Assembly (NCBI RefSeq): GCF_025698545.1 | Contig: NC_068575.1 | Coordinates: 55,189,980 to 55,253,979, forward strand | Source of the DNA: Gossypium raimondii | Lineage: Eukaryota; Streptophyta; Magnoliopsida; Malvales; Malvaceae | Direction: 5' to 3' | DNA: 64,000 nt | Shown here: positions 12,643-25,660 of the stretch, one piece after another | Numbering within the stretch: position 1 is the stretch's first letter | How the letters are laid out: every line of letters begins with the position of its first letter | The notes under the pieces: generated by a model | Seen by the model: only the letters and a program-made list of their open reading frames with translations | Database searches by the model: none | Told to the model about the DNA's origin: nothing | Translations under genes and position numbers: made by a program

Positions 12643-13234
12643 GATTTCTTAGCTTTATCATGCAGTTAGGCAGCCAGTAATAAAGTCCACGTTTTCTTCA
12701 TTGTCTAGTGGATGGTATATCAATCATCGGCTTACCAACGTCTGACCCCCATCGCTCACCACGTTCTGTTTTCCGCTCATTTCCTAAACTGAAATAATTT
12801 TTGGGCGAGTAATAGCGGTTTTAAGGTTGGAAATTAAATTATAATTTGTACAAAAAAATGTAATTTCACCATTTAATGGATTATATTTTTATAATTTTAA
12901 AGGATTAAATCAATTTTTTATATTTTTAAGGGAGCTAAAAAAATGCAATTTCACTATTTTAATGGATTATATTTTTATAATTTTTAAAGAATTAAATCAA
13001 ATTTTTATATTTTTAAAGGGAGCCAAAGTATAATTTTTACTTTATTAATTTAAAATTATTTTAGGGGAGTCGGGGCCTGCCAGCATTCTAGTTTTGCCAC
13101 TCGCCAGCAATTCATGTTGCTCCACAGAAGTGAATGTTATGGGGCTAAAAATAATATGGAGTAGGATAATTGGTGCTTTTTTTTTTTTTCTTTGTCTTGA
13201 TTTCAAACCAAAGGGATAAAAGGTTGTCTCTATC
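12643..13234 (+). repeat. Old direct duplication, copy A
   Basis: Shares several long, diverged blocks with copy B (13271-13683), in the same order. Shared landmarks are TTAGGCAGCCAG, GAGTCCACATTTTC-like, GGCTTACCAA, CTGTTTTC, ATAATTTTTGGG and GTGAATGTTATGGGGCT. Copy A carries an extra insertion at about 12805-13105. The function of the unit is unknown. Confidence 0.8.
12804..13105. mobile_element. MITE-like insertion inside duplication copy A
   Basis: Present in copy A but absent from copy B, which reads straight through TTTTTGGGCCAACAATTC. The ends are GGCGAGTAA and CCACTCGCC, a short inverted repeat. Inside is an approximate tandem doubling of a roughly 95-bp AT-rich block. The copy B empty site makes the insertion call independent of family knowledge. 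Confidence 0.65.
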
Positions 13235-13270
13235 AGAGGCGAAGAGAGGAAAAAATTTCAGGGAATAAAA

Positions 13271-13683
13271 GATTTCTTGGATTTATATCACATTTAGGCA
13301 GCCAGCAATATTTTCCGCAAATTTGAGTCCACATTTTCTTCATTGCCTATTGGCTGATGCATACGGTTTTGATTAAAGGATGTAAAAACAAAGTAGTAAC
13401 CCCATGCCCTTTATTATTTTCCCCTTTCAATTCAATTATCTGTCTTTAAGAATTTTGATGCCCTCCTGTACTGGTATCAGTCATTGGCTTACCAATGCCC
13501 GACCCACCTACTGTTTTCTGCTCAATTCCTTAACTGCAATAATTTTTGGGCCAACAATTCATGTTGCTCCACAAAAGTGAATGTTATGGGGCTATAAAGA
13601 GTATGGAGTCAAATAATCCGTGCTTATTTTTCTTTTTTCTATATCTTGATTTCAAACCGAATGAATAAAAGGTTATCTCTATT
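13271..13683 (+). repeat. Old direct duplication, copy B
   Basis: Partner of copy A. It lacks the MITE-like insertion but has its own extra block of about 110 bases near 13365-13475, so both copies gained or lost sequence after duplicating. Confidence 0.8.
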
Positions 13684-13747
13684 ATTTTTTTGTCGGCTAT
13701 ATTGTAAACTCCCTATCAAGGAGAGAGAAAAAAACAAAATAAAATAA

Positions 13748-15060
13748 AGGTTTATATGTAAAAAAAATTTAAAAAAGCAAAGAAAAAATTCTTGTATTAA
13801 ATTTGTACCCTTAAATCTTTGTTGTTAACTAAAATAATCAATTAAGCCCTTCAATTGATGGTTTTCGTTATTGATCACATTGAACGTTAAATAAATTGAC
13901 GAGCCAATCAGATGGTGACACATGACAGGTTTTGGTTTAATCTAATATTTTTCCATAGAAATGATTAAAAAAATCTTTAAAAACTATAAAATTTCAAATA
14001 AAAATCACAAAAGATAAGAAAAATTATCAAAAAATATTAAAAATTATGAAAATTAATATAAACTAATAAAATTATAAAATTATAATGATTCTAATAAATT
14101 CTAATAAATTTTATAAAATTTATAAAACATATTTAAAATTTTATAAATACTTATGAAATTTCTTTAAAAATCATAAACATTATAAAAAAGTATTAAAAGT
14201 GTTAAAATTGATATAAACTTATAAACATCATAAAAAATTGAATTTGACTAATTAGACTGAAATCAACCAAGATATCAATCTGAAGAAAGCCATTAGACCA
14301 GTTGATTTGAGAACCAAACGGTTGAATCAATTTTTTTATTTTTAATGTTTCATTTATTTGAACTGGATAGATCAATCAAACTGGCAACCTAGTGGCTTGA
14401 TTAGTTTGACCACCAGTTCGGTTCTAAAAATATTTATTAGAATATTTCATTCTGACATATGCTAATAGTTGGATAATGAAATTTTGGTCTGATAAAAATA
14501 TTTAAAAAATAAAAAATCAGTTTAATTGACCAGTTCTCAGGTCAATCGATCTAATGGCTTTCCTCGGACCGATACCCTTGTTAATTTCGAGCTAATTGGC
14601 CCAGCTCAAGTTTTTATGACCTTTTTTTTTGTTTTTATAAGTTTTTATCAATTTTAATATTTTTTAATATTTTTAAAAAAATTCTAATATGTTTTTTAAA
14701 TTTTTAAATATTTTAAATAAGTTTTATTAATTTATATTTTTTTATAAATAAGTATAATTTATTAGATTTTTTGTATTTTTATAATATTTATAAGTTTTAT
14801 AGTTTCAATAAGTTTATATCAATTTTAATATTTTTAATATGTTTTGTTTTTTTCTAATTTTAAATTATTTTATGAGAAAAATATTAGATTAAATTAAAAG
14901 TTGTCACGTGTCACCATCCGATTAGTCTATTAATTTATTTTAATAATTAAAGTGATTAATGATGAAAACCATCAACCGAAGGGATAATTCATTATTTTAG
15001 TTAACAATAGAAACTTAATTAGTAATACATATATTTAATTCATTTTTTACATATAAGCCT
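13748..15060. mobile_element. Foldback element, about 1.3 kb, arms of about 600 bp
   Basis: The ends AGGTTTATATGT and ACATATAAGCCT are near-perfect inverse complements. The inverse relation continues inward almost to the centre: the stretch around 13880-13960 (GGTGACACATGACAG) pairs with that around 14905-14925 (TGTCACGTGTCACC), and AAGCCATTAGACC near 14288 pairs with the region around 14550-14562. No coding. Such long-arm elements are usually non-autonomous Mutator-like or foldback elements. The flanking 9-mers match only partly. Confidence 0.75.
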
Positions 15061-16450
15061 AAAAGAAAATTCCAGCACTACTGCACTAGCCTAGCTGATT
15101 TACTCAATTTGGACTTTTTTTTAATGAAAATTAATTATTTCTATTTAATTTATAAATTATTTTAAAAATAAAAAATAAGAAAATAATTTTTTAATGTTCA
15201 ATTATTAATTAATTTTTTAACAAAAATACAATACGAATATAATACTCGATCAAATAGTCACTTAACGTAAAATAAAATTATTACAAGATAAATATACTAT
15301 AATTAAAATAAATGAACTAAAAACTCACAATTATATATTTTCGCCTTTTACGGACATAATCAATTCTTTGCTGAAAAGTAAAAAGAAGAAGAAGAAGAAA
15401 CTATGGACATCTTAATACTATAATTATTACACATTGAATTCCGTTCTATTTATTTTTCAATTTTTAATCTCTGGTCCCTACCCCAGGGCTCTCGCTTTAA
15501 TTAACCCCTCAATGATTGGGACACAAAATTGAGACGGATCATAAACACGCGTGCATGTGAGGTAAAGGATAAAAAGAAAATCTTCAAATTTTTTTGGTAA
15601 ATTATATCAATATTCGTCTAATTATTATTGTACTTTTTGTTATCAAATTATAAAAATTGTCAATTTCGTCATTAATGTTTTACATTGTTTGCATTTCGGT
15701 TACTCTCTATTAAATAGTTAACAAAATGATGATATGACATTTTTTAACATGTATAATAATACTTACACATTTTATTAATTTGATTCTAATTTTAAATAAT
15801 TTAATAAATTTAACCCTTCACCTTTATAAATTCTATCAATTTTATCCTTAAATATATATATATATATATTTTATTATTGATAATTCTATAAGAATTAAAT
15901 AGTAAAATGTACTCACCCTTAACTCGACTTCACACACCGGCTGTTCCATTCATTTAATTCAATCTTAATAAAATTAAAATTAATGCATTTGCTTAAAAGA
16001 AAATAATGCAATATATAAATTTTGGTATCAACGAGTATTGGGTTTAATAGTAAGACACGATTCACACCTACAAATAATATTTAAGTTCAAACGCCAACAT
16101 CGTTAAAAAATAATTACAAATTTTAAAAAATATATTTTTATAATGATGACGGCAATGTTAAAAAAATAAAAATAATCTAAAAAATATCGATAAAATAAAT
16201 TTTATATACATCAGAGAGAAACAACAATTATTTTTTATATTTAAGATGGCACCAAAGTCATTGTCAGATATATTCATTCCCACCGGCCGATGCACCTTTC
16301 AATCTCGTTTTCAAGTTTCTAACCGAAACTTATTTAAGCACATGGTTTTTTCAAGTAGAGAAACAAGATTTTTTTTGATAGCTCAATCGTCCTGTGATTC
16401 AAAATTAGTTTTATATTTCTTTTGGATTTGAATTTAAATAGAAATAGTGT
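15061..16450. other. AT-rich intergenic DNA, no gene
   Basis: Holds a (TA)n run at about 15851-15869 and a possible very degenerate tRNA-like SINE at about 16025-16110. The 61-codon frame at 16246-16431 has no recognisable domain and I do not call it a gene. Confidence 0.5.
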
Positions 16451-16459
16451 TATTGAATA

Positions 16460-16583
16460 TCGTGTGATAGCTTAATGGTTAGGGTGTTTATTACTTCAAG
16501 TGTAGGTTAGATTCGAGTTACGCTAATTGCATTGTTAATAGGACTTTGTTCTTCTCTTATAATTCAAAAAAAAATCCGTTATT
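16460..16583 (+). mobile_element. tRNA-derived SINE
   Basis: A pol III box A match, TAGCTTAATGG, at 16468-16478, and a box B match, GATTCGAGTT, at 16510-16519, are about 42 bases apart, the spacing usual in tRNA-derived SINEs. An A-rich tail follows at 16561-16574. TATTGAATA stands just before the element (16451-16459) and again at 16584-16592, a candidate target-site duplication. The tail-to-repeat gap of about 10 bases weakens this. Confidence 0.55.
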
Positions 16584-16599
16584 TATTGAATAATAATCT

Positions 16600-19500
16600 A
16601 GGTTACTGTAAAAGATCATATTCCAAATATAATTCTATAAGATGGATGGTCCGATAATTAGAAATGTCCATCCAATAAAAGACTTTTTTTTTTGAAAAAA
16701 AATCGATCGATGCATTGATTGGAACGGCTACAAATCCATCTGTAACGAGCAGTCTCAAAACTATTTACCATGAAGGCGGGTCTCAGCTAACTTAATAAAA
16801 TAAAATTAAAGCTCCACCAAAGCTATTCCTAAAGAGAACCAAAGGATTAAACCCTAAAAAACCTAATCTAAACAAAACAAGCAAGACAAAAAGAAAGATC
16901 CGGTGGGTAACCAAATCGTCAATCTTCTTCCTTTTCCACCTTCGTCACTTCATGAGTGCCTGTAGCAAGAGTGGATCTACCTCAATTCTGATAAGTATGT
17001 TTCTTGTAATTTGGATCTAATCCTTCCCTCCTTGTTTTCTGAGTTTAACGCACCTAACCTCACAATTTCATCATTTTCATCAAATACCTCTTTTTTAATA
17101 CTCAAAACATTTGATATAGTAAAATAAAATTTTCATATTTCAACATCAACAAACAATTATTTGTGGTTTTAGCTCACATTTATTATTTTTGTATTTATTA
17201 TTATCCTATACAAATTTAATCATCCTTTAAAAATATAATTTTACAGATTGGTGATTATTAATATATAATAAAAACATAAAAACCAATTTACCTGGCAATG
17301 ATTAGACCTTTGAACAATAAAGTAGACGTAAATGACACTTGTGTTCTACTAAAAATAAAATAACCCAAGACATTTTTATTAAAAGATTGATTGGGTAGGA
17401 CCAGTGACTACCACTTGTTAGTCAAATGTGCAATAACAAGTAGGTTTTCAGTCAAAAAAGTAATGCAATAAACAAAGAAGAAAGCAACAATGGCTACTCG
17501 CGTGGATGGGCATAGTAAAATCACACAACAAGACCGACTCACCTTAAAACTTATAATCTTTGCTAAAATAATAGCACTTTTTTTTCCCTTATTCCTCACG
17601 TGTTAAACGTTTGCCTTTCTCTTTGCTTGGTTTGCTAATGCTCGAAAACATAACTGCCTGCCGCACTTGGAGGCTTTTGTCCTATAGCAGTGTAACCGAC
17701 CAAAATGGCTGCTGAACATTAGCCATTCATAAAAATAACATATGCCAAAAGGCTTAAACCATACGTCTACTACGATCGTGGATCTGAACTCTCTCCACGT
17801 ATTTGTTTTTCCTGCATGTCAACATTGGGAAAAGCTGTCAAACCAGACAAGTCCAAATTTGTTGGTGCACGAATGCTACATGCACATGCACATGCATACA
17901 GCTATACTAATTGAATTCTTAGCAGTTACAGTGATAGGATTTATTTTCCATGCAAAAACTACTGCATATTTAAAAGGAATGAGGGTAAATAAGATTAATG
18001 TTAATTTTATATATTACTATTAATATTTTAACAATACAACAACCATATTTTATCTATATTTTACTCATTTAGATCATGTCAAGTTTTAAGTAATTTTAAA
18101 ATAGGCATAATGACTTGTTTGGCCCTCCAAACTCTACAAAAAAAAATCATTTTAGCCTTCCATTTAATTTTTCGTCTCTTTTAGCCATTGAATTTGCATT
18201 GTTTGTCAAATCACTAAAAAATGGATAAAAAAGTTAACACCTATTAACTTTGCTGATGTAGCATACACGTGAATTGCAACGTGAATGTCACGTCAACAAT
18301 TATTTAAGTTTTCAAAGTTAACATACATATGTAATGGCAATTAACTTTAATGGTTAAAGGGCTTAATTAATTGTTCAAAGGCTCAAGTGAGTGTGAAAAA
18401 AAAAGCAGGGCTTTTAAGGCCCTTTAGCCTTAATATTTTTATACAAGTCAATGTTATTGTACAAATTGTTTCATCCACATTGTTTGTGTATGTGTGTATA
18501 TATATACTATTATTTAAGTGTGTGACTAAGTTGGCTTATTAATTATGTTGTCGTTAACGAGTTAGTATCATAAGTCAATTTGATATTAACTCAAGAAAAT
18601 GGCAATATCATGATAAACCCTTGAAGTGTGTTTGATATTCTTAATTTGATGTATTTACCTATTTTAATTTCTTTTAACTCACGATCTAAACTAATTTTTA
18701 TCTTAATTGCATACAAATTGCATATGTGCTATTATTAATTTCAAACTTTATGCTTCATTATTTATTATATATTATTTTAAACGCATAATTAAATTCTAGA
18801 TAAATCATTTTCACACATATGCCGATAATTTGCATGATGCGACAGTCAAAGAGAAGCAAAGTTGACAATATATTTTATTAATTACTTTAATAATTTAAAT
18901 GATTTGGTTAGCAGGTTGATTTACAATTTAGTAAATAAATATTTTATTTCTAAAATTATTATTATTAATCCCTCTTAAAAGTAATATAATAAACTAAGTA
19001 TTTAAAATGATTAATGCAAGTATTAACTTATAAATCGATTATCAATTATGTCATTGGCTTAATAATAAATTTGTGTGGGTTTCAAGTTGATTGGACTGAG
19101 ACGCAAGATTCGATCACTGTGTTTGTAAACCCTTTCTCCCTTCCCATTGTAATTTCACTTGTATAAAGAAAAGCTTAGGAATTGATTTAAAAATTAACCT
19201 TGAAATATTATAGTTAAAATAAATTTTAAATATAAGTAATATTAATGTTATTAAAATGTAAAAAATATTAAATATTTTTTCAACTTAAAATTTCATGGCC
19301 CAAAAGAAATTAAGATTTCTTAAAACCTTGGGCGGATGCTGAGAGTAATTTTAGCATAATCAAAAGCTAGTGTTGATTAGAGAAATTAAAATGGAAGGGT
19401 TGCCCAAAGTACAAGATAACTTAAAGAAGGATACAAAACCTAAAAATGAACTTGGGGAAAAACTTGCATCCGTTTTTTATTGGGACGGAGCTTTAGGCCC

Positions 19501-19900
19501 AGATGTATAGAACTCTAAACCCTAGTTTTACCTAAACCCAAACCCTAATAAATTAAAGCCTAGCTCCAACCCTAACGAACTCTAAAGATTAATTAATTGT
19601 ACATAGAAATTATTAAATCTCATTTGTCTTTATTGATATCTTTTGCTTTAGCTTTTCCTTATAAATATAAGGGTTAGTGCCTAGTGGACTAAATTGCAAA
19701 TAAAGGTTAGAGAAACTGACCATCTACGTTACTCCTCCTCCCTGGAGTGTAGGGTTTTATGTCTTGAATTGAATCAACAAATTCCAAGCTTCTCCTGTGC
19801 TGGGGGACTTTCCAATACAACCAAACTTGACTCCAATGTTAAGAAATATTTTAAGGTTAGGGTTTGGATTCTTAAGCGGTGCAGTGAAGGCAAACTAATT
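16600..19900. other. Intergenic DNA without a recognisable gene
   Basis: Unknown sequence. The part at 18110-18440 (GGCCCTCCAAACTC onward) resembles a common plant repeat type with low confidence. The 93-codon frame at 17742-18023 and the 79-codon frame at 19694-19933 show no domain. Confidence 0.5.
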
Positions 19901-19901
19901 A

Positions 19902-20086
19902 AGGGTGTATTTGAAAATTTGAAAAATATATAATTTATTTTAATCTTTTAATAAAATAAAATCGATTTAATATTTTTTACCTGCCTATCTACTTATTATT
20001 GGAAACTTTATATTAAGTAAAAATAAAATAATTATCAAACACAATTAAAATATTAAATCATTTTCAATCATTTATAAACACACCCT
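19902..20086. mobile_element. MITE, 185 bp, AGGGTGT termini
   Basis: Terminal inverted repeats AGGGTGTATTTGAAAA and, at the other end, the complement of AGGGTGTGTTTATAAA. The interior is AT-rich with no coding. AGGGTGTRTTT ends are frequent in hAT-type plant MITEs. Confidence 0.6.
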
Positions 20087-20990
20087 CAACTAGAAATTAG
20101 ATGCTTTTCTGGGCTTTGAGAAATGGTTTTTTATGGATTCAAGAAATAAAAATGAAAAAACCCTTTAAGCTTTAAGGCTGTTGTTTGAAAATTTGAAGTT
20201 AGTCACAAGGCCCAATGTTGTTGCTTCTTTTGGGCTGACCTGACAACCTTAATCTGCTTTTTGTTTGATTCGAACAAGCCTATGAAAGTTGTTCATAATA
20301 ATAACACTTGGGTTGGAATTAGAGGGTATTTGGATTGAGTGGTGACATGAAATGGTTGATGTGTTATGGGAATCCAAGAATGAAAATGGAGGTGGGCAAG
20401 TGGATGGAATGATGTTGAAGATGGTTCATTTGGTGTGTTAGCATCGACATGTGTGACTCCATTCCTTGTCTATTCCATAAATGCCTTTATATTGGTGAAC
20501 GCTACCCTTATCCTCCTATATCAAAGTATTTGGAAATATTATATATATATATATATAAGCACTGCCTAAAACTTAATAAGGATATTTTTAACTATCTTTT
20601 AATTTTTTTATAATTTTTTAAATAAATATTACCTAATAACATTTAAATTCAAAAATGTATTTTTAAAGTTTCAACTCAATCATTTTAACCATAGTCTATT
20701 CTGATATATATATATATATATATATTTATCCACATTTTATAATCTAAGATTATTATATACCCTTTGTTTACAATTAATAAAAAACATTTTAAAAGTCGTA
20801 TTATTTTAATAAAAAATAACATTTTAATTAGTACTCCATTGAATTCAATCACATCAAATAAACATATAGTCGTATCATAAGTTTCATGTGTTGTGGTATA
20901 ATATTGACATTTAATATATTTATGTTTGTTTCATAATATATATCCAAAAACAGTGACCACATAATAAAGCAAATTTAAAATTAATGCAAT
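20087..20990. other. Intergenic DNA with two (AT)n runs
   Basis: Dinucleotide runs at about 20537-20557 and 20704-20725. No gene seen. Confidence 0.5.
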
Positions 20991-20995
20991 TTAAG

Positions 20996-21338
20996 TTTTT
21001 TTTTTTTTTGGTAAGAAAAAAAATCCAAGGATGAAATCATAGATGCTAAACAGTAACTTGGTGGCATTTGGTGCAACTGCTCTCCTAATCCTCTTCCTCG
21101 TGCCAATGACGCCATACAGTCTGCAATCGCATTTCCTTCTCTGTAGACATGCTGCGCTGAAACCTTCCAATGCTGGCTAAGCATTTGCTGTAGTTCGCGC
21201 ACCACTACTGCATTATGGTGCAGTTCTCCGTCATCGCCTTTTGGTAAGGTTGTCAACTTCCAAAATAACCTTCGTTAATCCGAGATTCCATGCAAGACGC
21301 AAACCAGCTTCAAGCACCGAGCAGTACCCAACAGCTAT
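20996..21338 (-). pseudogene. 5'-truncated LINE fragment: RNase H-like domain plus poly(A) tail
   Basis: On the minus strand the translated sequence contains GYCSVLEAGLRLAW, then ILEVDN, then HHNAVVVRELQQML and HVYREGNAIADCMASLA, the order of motifs of the RVT_3-type RNase H domain found at the end of plant LINE ORF2 proteins. The two parts are in different frames, with the shift at about 21245, so it cannot make the whole domain. The minus-strand 3' end is a poly(A) of 14 (20996-21009 as T on +), typical of a LINE tail. The rest of ORF2 is missing, as expected from 5' truncation during insertion. A stray host RNase H gene fragment is less likely given the tail. Confidence 0.7.
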
Positions 21339-21339
21339 T

Positions 21340-22300
21340 TTAAATTAAATATTATCAGCAATAAAATATTTATAATGACAATTTAAAAATAAATAGAAAG
21401 TAATAAGTTTATTTTTTGAATTTATATATTATAAGTTAATTATTTTAAATTTATAACAATACATTTTATTTCATCTTTTTTATAGTTATTATTTTATAAT
21501 AAATTTAGATAATTTATTTAATTTTAACCTAATTTTATTTTAAAATTAATAAATTGAATTTTATTGAGTTTAGTAGTGAAACCTAAAATATAAAAATAAT
21601 TTAAAATCTAAAATGATCTGGTTCAACATAATATTAAATTAAACTCAAAAGAATAATTAAATACGAAATGATTGTAACAAAAAATGATTCAACCAAAAAT
21701 TCAACTTTCAAAACTTAAATAATCCGAATCTAAAATTATTTGAACTTAAAATAACTCAATTTAAATTGACTCGACTAGATATCAATTCGACATCAACTAA
21801 TAGATCTAATACATTAAGAAAATCTAATATCAAAATCACATTTAATTTTTATCTCAAATATTTTCATAGAATGGCGCTGAAATATAGTAAAACAATAAAC
21901 CATTTTGAGACTCCTAAATTACCAATAACCAAAACCAACAATTTAGTGGGCTTGAATTTTAAAGGACTTAGAACCGTTTTGGAGAGATATTTATCTTTAG
22001 TGTTGTGCGTTTAATCTTTTTTACCTTCTCATCTTCATAATTATTTTTATACTAATCACGTCTATTCCATTATAAAAATGTGACTTTAACACGGTTAACC
22101 CGTTTCTATTTAACCCAAACGCACCCATTAGTCTTGCACGAATCTCACCTAACAAAAAGCACTATGTATGAGCTGCCTCCACGTGACACACCAAATGCCT
22201 TTCTCCTTCCGCATAATAAAACTTCACCAAACCCACGCGCTGTTAATGCAACATTCCCACACGCTCTCTAATAGTTGAGGTCTCACTTCCTCCAGCCGTC
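21340..22300. other. AT-rich intergenic DNA and upstream region of ADNT1
   Basis: No gene is supported; short frames at 21766-22014 and 22080-22271 lack domain features. The last 300 bases become GC-richer with CT-rich tracts, as expected of a promoter and 5'UTR. ATTATAAAAATG at about 22069 is a possible TATA box but is far from the start codon. Confidence 0.45.
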
Positions 22301-22511
22301 ACCACCACACCTCTCTCACAAACTAACCAACACAAGCACTAGGATACAAGGGCAACTGTGGAATGCGGAGCCTCTTTTTACTGTAAATCGCTTCACAGAT
22401 CTGATTCTCTTGACCGCCGGATAATCCTTCTCGACTTTCCGATATACTTCGTCGGGTTTTTGTGGCGAGAGACGGACTTTCAAAGTTTTCTTCCCCCGTT
22501 TTTGTTTTTCC

Positions 22512-25500
22512 ATGGCTTCAGAGGATGTGAAGACTAGCGAATCGGCGGTGTCCACGATCGTGAATCTGGCCGAGGAAGCAAAGCTCGCGAGAGAGGGTGT
22601 TAAGGCCCCTAGCTATGCTATTCTTAGCATCTGCAAGTCTCTCGCGGCTGGCGGCGTCGCCGGTGGAGTGTGAGCTCTCTCTATTTCTTTGACTCTTTGG
22701 ACTTTTGGTTTGTGTCGGTGGAAAATGTCTCCCAAAACACTGATTTCACAACTTTTGGAGGAAAGTGAAAATGGAGAATGGAAATGGATCGCTTGTTTAA
22801 TTTGTCTTTTTACATGCAGGTCACGAACTGCTGTTGCTCCTTTGGAACGTTTAAAAATCTTACTTCAGGTTTTTAAAAAAAAAAAATTATTTTCATTTTA
22901 TTTAGATCAATGAAACTAAAATTTGGAATTTCTTAATTGATTAACTTCTTTTTTTTTTTTTTGAAAAAAAAATGCAGGTTCAAAATCCACATAGTATTAA
23001 ATACAATGGAACAATTCAAGGCTTGAAGTACATTTGGAGAACAGAAGGTTTTCGCGGATTATTCAAAGGCAATGGTACTAATTGTGCACGCATTGTTCCA
23101 AACTCGGCGGTCAAGTTCTTCAGCTACGAGCAAGCTTCAAAGTAGGGCTCCTGAAAACTGTTCAATTTAACTTTATTTATTGTTGTTGTTGGTCGACTAA
23201 TTTGATTTTATTTGGAATCAGTCTGTTAATAGGTTATTGTTTTTAAGAACAATGTTACTTATTCCCAGCAATGTTGATGATCAGTGCATGCATGACTTTG
23301 GGAAAAAAGCATATCTACTAATACTATGCTTTAGGTTCCTTGAGGGTGCAAAGTGTTCTTTCCTTTGCACTGCTCCTACCACACATTTTCAAGTTGTGAA
23401 CTGAAGAAAACGTGTCTATTTCTCTTGACTGATTGTTCCTTGTTATTGTTTGTGACAGGGGAATCCTATATCTGTATCAACGGCAAACTGGCAATGGTAT
23501 GATCAATATTGCCATCGTCTTTTTGCTGAGCAACCATCTCATGTTTGCTTTACACTGATAACATATGGAATTCAGTTATCTTTTAGGTTCATCGATTGAT
23601 GCCTGCATACATGGGAATGCTCTAGCTCAGATATTATCATGCCTGTTATGAAATTTATGTTAAGATGTCCTTAAAATAGCTCATATTATTCTTTTCTGTT
23701 ATTGCTATTAATTCTGCAGAAGATGCTCAACTCACTCCTCTTTTACGCCTTGGAGCTGGAGCATGTGCTGGAATAATTGCCATGTCTGCAACTTACCCTA
23801 TGGACATGGTACGAGGCAGGATCACCGTACAGGTATTGTCTCTTAAATATCGTTTACTTGGCAGATGTATGATCATTTACTTCCTGGTTTAATTCATCTC
23901 TCTGTTATCAAGATGGAGCTTTGGAAGATTCTATTTTTTAATAATAATCTTTGACATAGCTTTACTATTTATTTCATTTTAATAATAATCTCTGTTATAT
24001 GATTCTTCACAGCAAATGTTGATTTCATTTTAAACTGCAACATTTTCCTTATTTGATGTCACAAATTGTTCTTCATAGGTTGGCTACATGAGCATTTAAT
24101 CATTTAGTTGTGTATATTGCAGACAGAGAGTTCTCCTTATCAGTATAGAGGAATGTTCCATGCTCTATCCACTGTGTTGCGGGAAGAAGGTCCACGAGCA
24201 TTGTATAAGGGTTGGCTTCCTTCAGTCATTGGAGTTGTGAGTCATTTAGTTTCTTTTCTTTGGAGTTTCATTGTGAAATAGTTTTGAATGTTGTGGATGT
24301 GATGAGTGCATGCCTTGGCCAAAGATAAGGGCTTAGAAGAGAGAAATGGAGAGGGATGATTTCTTTCTAAGGGTCAATAATTTTAAGATCCACAACTCAT
24401 AAAAAAATCAGCTTCTCCCCTATATTTGCTGGGAAATTTATTATGGACCTTTCTGCGGTTGTTTTTTCCATTTATAATTTACTTACTTGATCTTTACTCT
24501 GTGCTAATGTGTTCCTATGAATTTTGCACTTGCATCCCATTTTTGATGTTCAAAAGTGGTTGCTAGCTTATTTTTGGTGAATTTATTATCTAACCTGACA
24601 AAGAGAATACTATGCTTTGTATTCTGTAGTTGATTTGAACTCATTTTACATTTGCAGATACCATACGTGGGTCTGAACTTTTCTGTGTATGAATCTCTAA
24701 AAGATTGGTTAATCAAAAGTAGACCATTTGGATTGGTTGAAGACTCTGAGTTGAGTGTGACGACCAGGCTTGCTTGTGGTGCTGCTGCTGGAACTGTAGG
24801 CCAAACTGTTGCTTACCCTCTTGATGTGATTCGCAGAAGAATGCAAATGGTAGGATGGAAAGATGCGGCGTCAGTTGTATCTGGTGATGGGAGGAACAAG
24901 GCCTCTCTTGAATATACTGGCATGATTGATGCTTTCAGGAAAACTGTTAGGCATGAAGGCTTTGGAGCATTGTACAAGGGTCTGGTCCCTAATTCCGTGA
25001 AGGTCAGTGTCTTTTGATTCATTGACGTTGAATTGTTGATAAATGCAGGAATGTAATTTTTCCATTTAGTTGGTACTCTCTAAAATGAAATTTTAGTTTA
25101 GGTTTAGACTCTGGTCAAAGAGATGGCTTTTAGACAAGGTTGCATGGGGAATATTTTCATCTCTAATCTTTTGTTTTCTTGAGCTATCAGAAAAATAAGG
25201 ATCCTTAGTTTAGATTTGGGCACGAATGTAGGCAAGATTGACTTCTACTTTAAAGTAAGAGTATTAAATCTGTGTTAGCTGAATGCATGGAATTGTTATT
25301 TTGCTTATTCCCTTAAAAGTTTGCCCCATTGAACTTTTTGCATAACTGATACGAATACCTCTGTCTTCCTGTGAGTGGCTTTTGAATCTTATAATCAGTT
25401 ACATCTCTATCCTTTCTCGGTTGTACAACTGCACTACTTGACTACAAGTTGTTTTATGTATTGCAATGAACCTACCTTATAACTTGTTTATATATATTCT

Positions 25501-25660
25501 TTTGTAGAATTGAATATACAATGATATCTTGTCTTAAAATGGTCGTTTAATATTTTGTTTTTTCTTTTTTTTCCAGGTTGTACCATCAATAGCTATTGCA
25601 TTTGTGTCATACGAGGTGGTGAAGGACATTTTAGGAGTTGAGATTAGAATATCAGACTGA
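22512..25660 (+). CDS. ADNT1: Mitochondrial adenine nucleotide transporter ADNT1, 8 exons
   Basis: Mitochondrial carrier family protein of the inner membrane; ADNT1 exchanges AMP/ADP/ATP and is thought to supply adenylates to mitochondria. Exons are 22512-22669, 22820-22868, 22978-23141, 23459-23496, 23720-23832, 24123-24236, 24658-25002 and 25577-25660, all GT/AG, giving 354 residues (Arabidopsis ADNT1 about 352). The N-terminus MASEDVKTSESAVSTIVNL matches ADNT1 closely. Three carrier repeats are shown by PLERLK (about residue 60), PMDMVR (about 163) and PLDVIR (about 266). It ends VEIRISD. The start is the first ATG of the conserved N-terminus. The frame is intact, with a very short fourth exon (38 nt). 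The 3'UTR probably extends to about 25985. Confidence 0.96.

Noticed and set aside
16246-16431. 61-codon frame that could be a small gene
   Set aside because: No signal peptide, domain or nearby promoter; such lengths arise by chance in this amount of DNA.
19500-19600. AACCCTA-like motifs suggesting an interstitial telomere repeat
   Set aside because: Only scattered, irregular AAACCCTAA-like matches; no run of the 7-base plant telomere unit.
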